DNA of 64,000 nucleotides, taken from contig JADKIW010000001.1 of the NCBI GenBank assembly GCA_016721115.1, forward strand, positions 2,371,501 to 2,435,500, read 5' to 3'. The notes beneath the pieces were generated by a model. That model saw only the letters and a list, made by a program, of their open reading frames with translations. It made no database searches and was not told where the DNA came from. This DNA comes from Candidatus Defluviilinea proxima (GTDB lineage: Bacteria > Chloroflexota > Anaerolineae > Anaerolineales > Villigracilaceae). The translations under genes and the position numbers were made by a program. Every line of letters starts with the position of its first letter. The stretch's first letter is position 1. Below, piece after piece: positions 50,768 to 58,531 of the stretch.

Positions 50768-51460
50768 ATGGCAACACCTGCAATGCAGAGATATGCAGCC
50801 GAGATCTTTCGGCTTCAACAAGACACCCCTTATGTTGGTTTGGCTGAGTTATCAGAGAGTGCGAATTCATCCCAACAGGCTACTGCCCGCATGGTGGGGA
50901 AGATGAAGGATTTGGAATATCTCGAACATGAGTTGTATCGAGGAGTCCGTTTGACGAGCAAAGGCGAGAAGATCGCCATGCCCGCCCTGCGACGTCACCG
51001 TTTGGTGGAAGTGTTTTTGGTAAAGGTGATGAAATACGGCTGGGACGAGGCGCACGAGTTATCGGATACGTTTGCGTTGGGCGTCAACGATGTGGTCGAG
51101 GATCGCATCTTCGAGATCACAGGCAAACCGACTCGTTGTCCGCATGGAGAGCCAATTCCAAGCAAGGACGGGGCCATGCCGGTCGTGAAAGATGTGCATC
51201 TGTTGGATGTGCCTTCGGGCTCGGATTGCATCATCAGCCGCGTGCGGACTCATGACATGGAGAAGTTAAGGTATTTTGCTGAGTTGGGATTTGTGCCGGG
51301 CGCTCCGTTCCATTTGTTCAGTTGCGCGCCGTTCAAAGGTCCGTTGCGCTTGCAGATGAAACCGCACGATCATTTGATCGGATATGAGTTAGCTGACGCC
51401 TTATGGGTGGAAGTGACGAAAGAGGGCGAGGGGAATAAACTCCCGCCGAAGAAGATTTAA
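50768..51460 (+). CDS. DtxR/MntR-family metalloregulator
   Basis: A 230-aa protein. The start is the ATG at 50768 with GGAGA upstream. N-terminal winged helix: LAELSESANSSQQATARMVG then KMKDLEYLEHELYRGVRLTS; dimer/metal domain: EKIAMPALRRHRLVEVFLVK and YGWDEAHELSDTFALGVND; CPHGEPIP with His and Glu ligands at about residue 125; C-terminal FeoA/SH3-like domain from about 160 (LRYFAELGFVPGAPFHLF). This is the full-length IdeR/DtxR layout. Iron is the more likely co-repressor, given the divergent iron permease. Confidence 0.92.
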   Translation: MATPAMQRYAAEIFRLQQDTPYVGLAELSESANSSQQATARMVGKMKDLEYLEHELYRGVRLTSKGEKIAMPALRRHRLVEVFLVKVMKYGWDEAHELSDTFALGVNDVVEDRIFEITGKPTRCPHGEPIPSKDGAMPVVKDVHLLDVPSGSDCIISRVRTHDMEKLRYFAELGFVPGAPFHLFSCAPFKGPLRLQMKPHDHLIGYELADALWVEVTKEGEGNKLPPKKI

Positions 51461-51486
51461 ACGCGGTTAGTAGTAATTGGTAATTG

Positions 51487-51512
51487 AAACAGCCTCCACA
51501 CGGAGGCTGTTT
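51487..51512 (+). terminator. Rho-independent terminator of the DtxR-type gene
   Basis: Stem AAACAGCCTCC / GGAGGCTGTTT, ACAC loop, followed by TTTTTG. Strong. Confidence 0.9.
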
Positions 51513-51516
51513 TTTG

Positions 51517-51578
51517 AACCACGGAGTCACGAAGACACTGAGAAATTTTAAACTCCGTGCCTCTGTGTCTCCGTGGTT
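51517..51578. repeat. Inverted repeat AACCACGGAG ... CTCCGTGGTT
   Basis: Imperfect 62-bp inverted repeat of CACGGAG / GTGTCT type words. A similar element (GCCACAGATAC ... TGTGGC) lies at 59951-60013. It directly follows the DtxR-gene terminator. Confidence 0.75.
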
Positions 51579-51588
51579 AAGATTTGGC

Positions 51589-52230
51589 TTATGGCACAAT
51601 TTTCAAGCTATTGAGGAAATACTCATATCCTTTTTCGAATTCGCCACCACGCTCTTTTTCTGCAACGCTAAAAAATACTTCGTAAAACTGGTCTTTCACA
51701 GTGAAAAATGCAGACCTATTAAACATTAATGATGGAGAGTGTTCGGGGTCGTTTGTTTGATATTCTAATATGCTGGCATCATACCCATCTATCTTAATTC
51801 TGTAATCGTTGAGTAGAGTAACCCAATTTGTCACGCTCTGCTTTTGCTTGCTATAGTTTTGTTTGCGTAATGCGATTTCCGCATCAGGTGTTTGCCCGGG
51901 TTTTACTGGTAAAAATAAAATGCTAATATACCCAAAGTCATTAGACGCGATATGTGACTCGCCAGGTGCTTGGGTTGGAGCAATAAGGAACCTTGGTTCT
52001 CCCAGGAAAAGGGTTGAATAATATGTTTTATTATGTTCTTCAAGAAGCCATGAGCTTGGATAATCAAATTCAAGATGGACATTAAACCCATCGGATGGAG
52101 TGTAGTGAAGATATGGTGGCAATGCGGTAGGGGCGGCCTTGAGTGTTAATATCCCGCACCCAGCAAGCATAAATATGATTATGCTTGCTGACAAACTTCC
52201 CCAAACGTAAAGGTTTTTTGTTTTGTTCAT
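51589..52230 (-). CDS. Hypothetical lipoprotein, 213 aa
   Basis: A lipoprotein signal (SLSASIIIFMLAGCGILTLK, lipobox LAGC at about residue 22-25) precedes a mature part of about 188 aa. There are no conserved motifs I can name; the pattern PSDGFNVHLEFDYPSSWLLE and later VTLLNDYRIKIDGYDASILE resembles PsbP-like or small surface proteins of Chloroflexota. It lies 29 bp upstream of the DnaC-like gene start region on the same strand but is probably separate. Confidence 0.6.
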   Translation of the reverse strand: MNKTKNLYVWGSLSASIIIFMLAGCGILTLKAAPTALPPYLHYTPSDGFNVHLEFDYPSSWLLEEHNKTYYSTLFLGEPRFLIAPTQAPGESHIASNDFGYISILFLPVKPGQTPDAEIALRKQNYSKQKQSVTNWVTLLNDYRIKIDGYDASILEYQTNDPEHSPSLMFNRSAFFTVKDQFYEVFFSVAEKERGGEFEKGYEYFLNSLKIVP

Positions 52231-52259
52231 GTTTATTCCCCAATAGGTTGTTGAAAGAT

Positions 52260-53660
52260 CTACTTCCTGCCCTTTTTCGCCTTCCCCTGAAACGCCGGTG
52301 CATCGATCAACACGTAATTACAAAGGCGCTCATCCAACATGCGTGTGATGATGCGCTCGTCCACTTGATGTTGTTCGAGGCTTTCCTTCGCAACTGTGAT
52401 GACGGTTGGTAGTTCGGCGTTGTATCTGTAATTCAGCAGTTGATGCAGTTTCTCTTTTGCCCACGGCGTAGCAGACTGGGAACCGAGATCGTCCAAGACG
52501 AGCAATGGCGCAGTGCGCACTTCGTCGAAGCGGCGGTCGTAACTTGTCCCTGCATTGGGACTGAACGCTGCACGCAAATGATCAAGCAGATCAGGGACCA
52601 TCACAAAGAGGGGAGGGTCACCGAGTCCTGCGCGGTAGTTGGCGATGGCCGCGGCGAGATGAGTCTTGCCACAACCGTACGTCCCTTCGAAGACGAGCCA
52701 GCCTTTCGGCTTTTCTGCAAATCCATGCGCGGCTTTGAGCGCTCTCTGCAGGGACTTGGCCTCGTCCGTTCGGAGGTTTTCTTGTGAACGATCTTCAAAT
52801 GTGCCGAAGGTTTTACTCGTCAACAGATCAAGCGAGGATAATTCGGGATGGCTTGTATCCTGCATGGGACGTCGGAAGTCGGGAGCGCTAATTCGAAATG
52901 CTGAAACAAGCTCGGGGTCAGAAAGACGCGAGCGGATGCGCGGTTCGATCTCGTCCAGTGCGAGGTTGGTCGTGATGACGGTCGAAAGTCTGTTGATGTA
53001 ACGATAGTTGACGATCTGGAATAATTTTTCCTGTGCCCAGCCCGTTGCGTTCTGCGTGCCGAAATCATCCAATACCAAAAGTTTCGCGTTGCGAATTTGA
53101 TCGAAGCGTTCTTCGAAGGTTGTATCTTCTGCACCATACGCGAAACGCAAGGCGTCGAGCAGATCGGGGACAGTGAGGAAAAGAGTAGGCACGCCCATGC
53201 CAACCACAAAGTTTGCGATGGCCGCGGCCAGGTGTGTTTTTCCACAACCGTATCCACCTTGCAATAACAACCAGCCGTTCAAGTTCTGAGCGTAATGATG
53301 CGCGTGGTTATAAGCCATCTCCAACGAAGTGGATTGCATCTCACCGAGACCTTTGCGCCCGCGTGGCTTGAATGTTTCGAAGGTCAGTTCCTTCAACTCA
53401 TCGAGATGACTGAGCGCAAACAACCGATCACGGATCGAGTCGGTGATGTTGGCGCGGCGGCACGTGCAAACCTCCAGCCTGCCAAAATCAGGATGCCCCA
53501 CCGGCACATCCACGCGCAAATACCCAACGCCGCCGCAAATCGGACAGTCCGGGTCGCCGGGTAATTCATTTCTTCGCGCGTTTTCGAAGCTGTTCGATCT
53601 TTCTGTCGAGGTTCTGTTCGCCAGGTTTTTTATTGTCGCGTCTATCTTGCTTTTCGGCAC
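52260..53660 (-). CDS. Twin-ATPase DnaC/IstB-like helicase loader
   Basis: A 466-aa protein with two DnaC-type AAA+ domains in tandem. The N-terminus has a zinc-binding set, Cys39/Cys42 (CPIC) with Cys65/Cys67 (CTC). Domain 1: Walker A GGYGCGKT (135-142) and Walker B LLVLDDFG (194-201). Domain 2: Walker A GTYGCGKT (326-333) and Walker B LLVLDDLG (386-393). Both have a Cys inside the Walker A loop and the same LAAAIAN follow-on, so the second domain looks like a duplicate. Typical DnaC/DnaI loaders are about 245-310 aa with one ATPase. The GTG start at 53660 overlaps the DnaD-like gene by 95 bp. It would load DnaB. Confidence 0.85.
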   Translation of the reverse strand: MPKSKIDATIKNLANRTSTERSNSFENARRNELPGDPDCPICGGVGYLRVDVPVGHPDFGRLEVCTCRRANITDSIRDRLFALSHLDELKELTFETFKPRGRKGLGEMQSTSLEMAYNHAHHYAQNLNGWLLLQGGYGCGKTHLAAAIANFVVGMGVPTLFLTVPDLLDALRFAYGAEDTTFEERFDQIRNAKLLVLDDFGTQNATGWAQEKLFQIVNYRYINRLSTVITTNLALDEIEPRIRSRLSDPELVSAFRISAPDFRRPMQDTSHPELSSLDLLTSKTFGTFEDRSQENLRTDEAKSLQRALKAAHGFAEKPKGWLVFEGTYGCGKTHLAAAIANYRAGLGDPPLFVMVPDLLDHLRAAFSPNAGTSYDRRFDEVRTAPLLVLDDLGSQSATPWAKEKLHQLLNYRYNAELPTVITVAKESLEQHQVDERIITRMLDERLCNYVLIDAPAFQGKAKKGRK

Positions 53661-54231
53661 GGCCTTCTTCCTTCCAGCGTTTCAAAATCGCTTCGCAATA
53701 TTTCCAACTGCGTTTGTTATTTTGTACGGCAAGCTCGATCGCATCTGCGATCCAATCGGATTGATACAGTTCTTCAGCATCTTTCAAAGTATCCGCGATC
53801 AACGGCGTCAGCGGACCGATATTTTCTTCGTACAGCTTGAACACGTTCGGGCGTTCCACCGGCGGCATCGAACTTCCTGCTTTCGGATTCCATTTGCCGC
53901 TTTCGATGGCTTCAACGGCGGCTCGTCCGCGTGGGGAATTCAATAGGAAATAAACCGTCGCTTCTTTCGTAACTGTGAGTAGGCTCCCGCGCTTGATCGC
54001 TTTCTCCAGCCCAAGCTTGATCTCCTCAGCGCTCAACCCCAACTCTTTCACATCGAAATCCATCTTGCTCAATGCCCGAAACGGACTGTCCATGTGCTCA
54101 ACGCGCCACAGAAGGTAGAGAGTCACTTTTAATTCTGCCGCATCATCAATTTCTTTCAGTAGTTGATGAAACAACGAATCAGGGACTTGCGTAAAGGTTT
54201 CAGAGTCGGTAAAGCCTTTGAATTTTGTCAT
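53566..54231 (-). CDS. DnaD-like replication-initiation protein
   Basis: A 221-aa protein. The N-terminal winged-helix part (DDAAELKVTLYLLWRVEHMD) matches the DnaD N-terminal domain. The C-terminal DnaD/DnaB2 domain shows NVFKLYEENIGPLTPLIADT, DWIADAIELAVQNNKRSWKY and CEAILKRWKEEG, that is, the YxxxIxxxW-type helix. The tail is Lys/Arg-rich. DnaD proteins of Firmicutes remodel DNA and bridge DnaA to the helicase loader. It sits between dnaB and the DnaC-like gene, the same functional set. Confidence 0.88.
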   Translation of the reverse strand: MTKFKGFTDSETFTQVPDSLFHQLLKEIDDAAELKVTLYLLWRVEHMDSPFRALSKMDFDVKELGLSAEEIKLGLEKAIKRGSLLTVTKEATVYFLLNSPRGRAAVEAIESGKWNPKAGSSMPPVERPNVFKLYEENIGPLTPLIADTLKDAEELYQSDWIADAIELAVQNNKRSWKYCEAILKRWKEEGRAEKQDRRDNKKPGEQNLDRKIEQLRKRAKK

Positions 54232-54245
54232 TTATATTTTTTATT

Positions 54246-54279
54246 CCTGTAGGGACGGGCAGCTGCCCGTCCCTACAGG
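54246..54279. repeat. Family B palindrome between dnaB and dnaD
   Basis: Perfect 34-bp palindrome CCTGTAGGGACGGGCAG / CTGCCCGTCCCTACAGG, no loop. The longest perfect member of the family in the window. Confidence 0.93.
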
Positions 54280-54288
54280 ACATCATAA

Positions 54289-55665
54289 TTATTCGTTCGG
54301 CTTGAACACCCGCGTTGCCGCGTTCTCGAACTTCGCCTGTTCACCACGGAAGACCAATTCCACGCTTCCCACGGGACCATTACGATGCTTTGCTATGATG
54401 ATCTCGGCCACGTTTTGTTTGACCGTGTCCTTTTCATATTGATCGGGACGGTAGATGAACATAACGATGTCTGCGTCCTGTTCGAGCGAGCCTGATTCGC
54501 GTAAGTCTGAGAGCACAGGCTTTTTGTCCGAGCGTTGTTCGACGGCGCGGGATAACTGTGCCGCCGCAAGGACCGGGACGTTCAATTCGCGGGCCAGCAC
54601 TTTCAAACTGCGGGAGATGTGCGACACTTCCTGCACGCGGTTATCGGTGCGAGTGTCACCGCCCATCAACTGGAGATAATCCACGATGATGAGATCGATC
54701 CCAAACTCCATGTGCAGGCGGCGGCATTTCGTACGGAGTTGAAGCGGGGTGATGGCCGGTGTGTCATCGAGATAGATGTGTGTATCGCCAAAGACTTCGA
54801 TGGCGTGCGTGAACAACGGCCATTCGTTGTCGTTTAATTTACCTGTGCGCAAACGTTGCGATGAGATACCAGTCTCTTGCGAGATCAAACGTTGCACCAC
54901 CTGGTCATTGGACATTTCCAAAGAGAAGATGGCCACGTGTTTCTTGTGCGTAAGCCCGGCGTTCTTGGCGATCGAAAGCATGAAACCCGTCTTACCTTGA
55001 CCCGGGCGACCTGCGATGATCAACAAATCGGAGGGTTGCAAGCCGGTCAACATCTTATCAAGGTCAATGAAACCTGTTGGCACGCCGACGATCTCATCGT
55101 CGCGTTTTGCGAGGTCATCGATTCGGTCGTAGTATTCGCTTAATACACTTTTGATCGGCTGAAGGTCGTGTTTGAGGCGCCGTTCACTGACGTTGAAAAC
55201 TGCCTTCTCCGCTTCGTTCATCACATCTTCAACGCTTGTCTTCTCGTTGTATGCGATCGAAGCGATCTGGTTCGCGGCTGTGATCATCTTGCGTCGGACG
55301 GAATATCCCTCAACGATACGCCCATAGGATTCGGCGTTCAACGAAGATGGCACCTGGTTGACGAGTGTCGTCAGGTAGGCGGGTCCGCCCACTTCGCCCA
55401 ATTGGCCTCTTCGCTCCAATTCATCGGCAACAGTCAACAGGTCCACAGGGACGCGTTGTTCGTGCAGGCTGTTGAACGCTTCCCAGATCCATTTCAGTCT
55501 ATGAATGTAAAAATCATCGGCAGTCAAAAACTGCGCGATGTCATAATACACTTCTGGGTTAATGAAGACCGCCCCTACGACGGCTTCTTCGGCTTCTCGG
55601 TTGTGCGGGACTGCCGTTGATGTAGCGGGGGCGGCGAACTCTTCTTGTGGCAGATAATCGGTCAT
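54289..55665 (-). CDS. dnaB: Replicative DNA helicase
   Basis: A 458-aa hexameric 5'-3' helicase. The N-terminal domain (PHNREAEEAVVGAVFINPEV) carries the primase-interacting helices; the C-terminal RecA-like domain has Walker A AGRPGQGKT (about residue 217), Walker B LIIVDYLQLM, and SRSLKVLARELNVPVLAAAQ then the LSRAVEQRSDKKP and DLRESGSLEQDADIVMFIYR blocks. Length is standard. Its ATG overlaps the stop of the upstream BFN gene by 4 nt. Confidence 0.97.
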   Translation of the reverse strand: MTDYLPQEEFAAPATSTAVPHNREAEEAVVGAVFINPEVYYDIAQFLTADDFYIHRLKWIWEAFNSLHEQRVPVDLLTVADELERRGQLGEVGGPAYLTTLVNQVPSSLNAESYGRIVEGYSVRRKMITAANQIASIAYNEKTSVEDVMNEAEKAVFNVSERRLKHDLQPIKSVLSEYYDRIDDLAKRDDEIVGVPTGFIDLDKMLTGLQPSDLLIIAGRPGQGKTGFMLSIAKNAGLTHKKHVAIFSLEMSNDQVVQRLISQETGISSQRLRTGKLNDNEWPLFTHAIEVFGDTHIYLDDTPAITPLQLRTKCRRLHMEFGIDLIIVDYLQLMGGDTRTDNRVQEVSHISRSLKVLARELNVPVLAAAQLSRAVEQRSDKKPVLSDLRESGSLEQDADIVMFIYRPDQYEKDTVKQNVAEIIIAKHRNGPVGSVELVFRGEQAKFENAATRVFKPNE

Positions 55666-56249
55666 TTTTTCTTTGGCTGGTCCGGTGATTCGTCGTCGCT
55701 GGGATTATTTTTATCGTCGAGCTTATCGAGATCGAGCTTGCCAAGGAAATCTTCAAAGACGGACAAGCGTGCGCTTCCTTCTTCAGACAGTGGGGCTGGT
55801 TCGCTTCGAGCAGGCGCTTCTTCGCCTTCGGGCAAATCCTGCTCAGGCAATATGCCAGCCTCATCCATCACGCTCTTGTGGACAAGGATCGGCACATGCG
55901 CACGGACAGACAACGCGATGGCATCTGAAGGTCGTGAGTCAATATGGATTTCACGTCCATCGGCCTCGGCCACGATGTTGCCATAGAAAATATCGTTTTG
56001 CAGTTTGATGATCTCGATGCGCTTGATCTGTGCATTGAACGAGTCAAAGATGTTCTTGAGCAGATCATGCGTCAGCGGGCGACTCATTTCCACTTCCTGT
56101 AAAGCTACGGTGATCGCTTCCGCTTCATAGGGACCAACCCAGATGGGGAGGTAGCGCTCAGATTCTTTTTGTTTTAAAACGACAAGGCGTTGTGGGGTCA
56201 TTAAATGTACACGGACGCTGTCTATTTGAACTTCGATCATTTCAGGCAT
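55662..56249 (-). CDS. Bifunctional-nuclease (BFN/DUF151) family protein
   Basis: About 195 aa. The start is set at the ATG at 56249 (MPEMIEVQIDSVRVHLMTPQ), preceded by GGAGA at 7 nt; the frame extends to 56339 but lacks such a site. Core BFN/DUF151 motifs: YLPIWVGPYEAEAITVAL, SRPLTHDLLKNIFDSFN and ADGREIHIDSRPSDAIALSV. A low-complexity acidic tail follows (about 140-195). Family members may have nuclease or regulatory roles; function here is not known. It is coupled to dnaB by an ATGA overlap. Confidence 0.88.
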   Translation of the reverse strand: MPEMIEVQIDSVRVHLMTPQRLVVLKQKESERYLPIWVGPYEAEAITVALQEVEMSRPLTHDLLKNIFDSFNAQIKRIEIIKLQNDIFYGNIVAEADGREIHIDSRPSDAIALSVRAHVPILVHKSVMDEAGILPEQDLPEGEEAPARSEPAPLSEEGSARLSVFEDFLGKLDLDKLDDKNNPSDDESPDQPKKK

Positions 56250-56468
56250 GGGTTCTCCAAATAGTGATGAATGTATTTTAGCATATTCAAGTGTGGATGT
56301 GGGAGTTACAGATGGAATGCAGATTTTGCATGGGCACAAATTCTGCGAAAAACCAAAGATGGGTTACATCTTTTGCTCTTCTCGCAATGTTCGTGTTTGG
56401 AAGTTGCCAGATTATAAAAATGAGACTATAATGCTGCTCTGCTGAACGGGGTAGGCAACCGAAACAAT

Positions 56469-56545
<77 letters not shown>

Positions 56546-56552
56546 GAAACAA

Positions 56553-56584
56553 AGACCCTAAAGGTTCCAAAACCTTTAGGGTCT
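56553..56584. repeat. Family A palindrome downstream of tRNA-Pro
   Basis: 14-bp arms AGACCCTAAAGGTT / AACCTTTAGGGTCT with a 4-nt loop, between tRNA-Pro and the next gene. Confidence 0.92.
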
Positions 56585-56595
56585 CACTTTATATA

Positions 56596-56943
56596 ATGAC
56601 CGAATCCATATCCATCCCACCCTTCAATCGTAACGCCATCCTTAGTTTTATCTTGGCAATCACCACCTTGCTGGCTCTCTGCGCAGGGATATTGCCCATC
56701 CCATTCACGATCATCATCTGCTATCCGCCCGGAGTCTTGTTTGCCATTGCATCCCTGTTCCTGGGACTCAAATCCCAGCGCGAACTTCGCACTGATGGCA
56801 AACGCGGACGTTCGTTGGCAGTGATGGCTGTGTGGGTGAGCGGACTGTCCATGCTGGCGTATGCATGCATGATCACGGCGGGGGTGATCCTCATTCCGCG
56901 GATCACGGAGTATGTGTCGCAGTTCATCTCGTCAATTAAATAG
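56596..56943 (+). CDS. DUF4190-like small membrane protein
   Basis: A 115-aa protein with two to three hydrophobic helices. The N-terminal FNRNAILSFILAITTLLALC and the middle GVLFAIASLFLGLKSQRELR then the GRSLAVMAVWVSGLSMLAYA block match the DUF4190 pattern (A-hydrophobic, ...G...GR.lA). Function unknown. No clear ribosome site, only the repeat upstream. Confidence 0.7.
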   Translation: MTESISIPPFNRNAILSFILAITTLLALCAGILPIPFTIIICYPPGVLFAIASLFLGLKSQRELRTDGKRGRSLAVMAVWVSGLSMLAYACMITAGVILIPRITEYVSQFISSIK

Positions 56944-56949
56944 GATGTG

Positions 56950-57026
56950 CCTCCGTCGCATGCGCTTCGACTTCGGTCTTCGTCTTCGCTACGCTTCGCT
57001 CAGACCTCCGCTCAGCGCGGAGCAAT
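56950..57026. repeat. GC-rich repeat block upstream of selC
   Basis: A low-complexity run of CTTCG and CGCTTCG words with an inverted CTCCGC...GCGGAG end. No gene. It resembles interspersed GAAGCG-rich repeats, but a family cannot be proved from one copy. Confidence 0.5.
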
Positions 57027-57096
57027 AACTCCATCAATTAACACAACCTGATAATCCTGCTTGCGTTCCCATTCCCCTTCGATTATCCTTGTTCGT

Positions 57097-57190
57097 GGGA
57101 GTGGTTAGGTCCCGGTGGGTCTCCTGGTCTTCAACACCTGTGGCGGGTCGCGTTGCGAGCCGCGGTGGGTTCGACTCCCATCCACTCCCG
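57097..57190 (+). tRNA. selC: Selenocysteine tRNA (UCA)
   Basis: A 94-nt tRNA. Acceptor stem of 8 bp GGGAGTGG / CCACTCCC with G73; the T stem (GTGGG/CCCAT) has 5 bp, so acceptor plus T arm is 13 bp, the hallmark of bacterial tRNA-Sec. The anticodon loop is CTTCAAC with UCA at 57131-57133. The long variable arm is a hairpin GCGGGTCGC / GCGAGCCGC with a GTT loop. The anticodon stem has one T-T mismatch. A frame on the opposite strand (57034-57228) is the common false ORF seen antisense to selC. SelA, SelB and SelD are not in the window. Confidence 0.92.
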
Positions 57191-57202
57191 CCTAATTCTT
57201 TG

Positions 57203-57285
57203 ACGGTGGACCGTAGACGATAGACCATAGATGATGAACACTTGCGGTCTGTTGTGCATGGTCCACGGTCTATTGTCTATCGTCC
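57203..57285. repeat. Inverted repeat of GGACCGTAGACGATAGACC words
   Basis: Left arm from GGTGGACCGTAGACGATAGA, right arm GGTCCACGGTCTATTGTC; imperfect stem of about 25 bp. It fills the selC to protease gap and ends about 17 nt before that gene. Confidence 0.8.
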
Positions 57286-57301
57286 GAACAAAGGTGCCTT
57301 T

Positions 57302-58531
57302 ATGTCTTTCCCTGAATTAGAAGTATTGAACAGTCACGTATCCCGTATCTTTCATGTAGATGATGTCACTGCGGGCGACCCGCGTCAATGGCTGGTCCGT
57401 TATCGCGGACATTTTTTGAGCGAAGATACGGTCGCCGCTTACGATCAACTGGCTGATGCCGTCAACCCTTACGGAATCACCCCGCTCTTTCGCAAGGAAG
57501 GCGATACCCAAGTGATCTATCTTGCCGCCACGCCTGTGGTCCCCAAATCGTCTGCAAGAGTCACTGTAAACATCGTTCTCTTTGTCCTTACAGTGATCAG
57601 CATGATGGTAACTCTCGTGGATGTCCCTGCAAACATGACGTTTACCAGTGAAATGTCTTATTACATTTATAAGTTTCAACACATAATCTCTGGCTGGCCT
57701 TTTGCGTTGAGCATGATGGGCATCCTCTTTGCCCACGAAATGGGACATTACATTGCCTGCCGCATTTACAAAATCCCTGCTACATTGCCATTCTTTATCC
57801 CGGCACCGCTGATAAGCCCGTTGGGGACGTTTGGCGCGTTCATCGCAATGCGTGGTATCCCCAAGAACAAACGCATTCTCTTTGACGTTGGTGTAGCGGG
57901 TCCGATCGCGGGACTGGTGATCGCTGTCCCTGTGTTGTTCATCGGGTTGTCACTTTCTCATCTCGGTGTGATCGATCAGCCGCCTCCAGGCATGCAAGGT
58001 GTACTTGAAGGAAACTCATTGTTCTATTTATTTGCCAAGTATATGGTCTTTGGTAAATTACTCCCTGACCCTGTCAATTACGGCGGGCTCTCGCCAGTCT
58101 TGTATTGGATACGCTACTTCCTCACCGGCCAGCCGGTTCCCTTTGGTGGGACAGATGTGATGGTGCACCAAGTGGCATGGGCTGGTTGGGGTGGCCTCCT
58201 TGTGACCGCGCTGAATCTTGTCCCTGTGGGAACGTTAGATGGTGGGCACGTCGTCTATGGTCTCTTCGGTGAGAAAGCGCGCAAGATCTTCCCGATTGCA
58301 ATAGGTGTATTGATCGCGTTGATGATATTGCCTGTGGTGCTTACGCTTTCGTTTACCTCATTCAACTTTAGCTGGTTACTGTGGGTGTTCATTCTTTTCT
58401 GGCTTGGCAACGTCCGCACACAGCCGCTCGATGATATTACTCCGCTCGATGTGAAGCGTCGTGTACTTGGGTATGTCATGTTGCTTGTCTTTATTTTGAT
58501 CTTCACTCCAATTCCCATGGTGGGATATTAA
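57302..58531 (+). CDS. Site-2-type intramembrane zinc metalloprotease (M50)
   Basis: About 409 aa. The ATG at 57302 has AAAGG 8 nt upstream. After a soluble N-terminal part (about 1-95) come multiple membrane helices. Zinc site: HEMGH in LFAHEMGHYIACRIYKIPAT; the third ligand Asp lies in NLVPVGTLDGGHVVYGL. The PGTPIL-like block is PAPLISPLGTFGAFIAMRGI. It lacks a PDZ domain of the RseP type and so belongs to the shorter M50 group. It overlaps the next gene by one base (TAATG). Substrate unknown. Confidence 0.9.
   Translation: MSFPELEVLNSHVSRIFHVDDVTAGDPRQWLVRYRGHFLSEDTVAAYDQLADAVNPYGITPLFRKEGDTQVIYLAATPVVPKSSARVTVNIVLFVLTVISMMVTLVDVPANMTFTSEMSYYIYKFQHIISGWPFALSMMGILFAHEMGHYIACRIYKIPATLPFFIPAPLISPLGTFGAFIAMRGIPKNKRILFDVGVAGPIAGLVIAVPVLFIGLSLSHLGVIDQPPPGMQGVLEGNSLFYLFAKYMVFGKLLPDPVNYGGLSPVLYWIRYFLTGQPVPFGGTDVMVHQVAWAGWGGLLVTALNLVPVGTLDGGHVVYGLFGEKARKIFPIAIGVLIALMILPVVLTLSFTSFNFSWLLWVFILFWLGNVRTQPLDDITPLDVKRRVLGYVMLLVFILIFTPIPMVGY

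Noticed and set aside
53443..53946. A 167-aa plus-strand frame
   Set aside because: Opposite to the DnaD-like and DnaC-like genes; Cys-rich start is a mirror of the zinc-site codons.
57034..57228. A 64-aa frame on the minus strand (GWESNPPRLATRPATGVEDQ)
   Set aside because: It is antisense to selC; this peptide is a widely repeated false ORF opposite tRNA-Sec genes.
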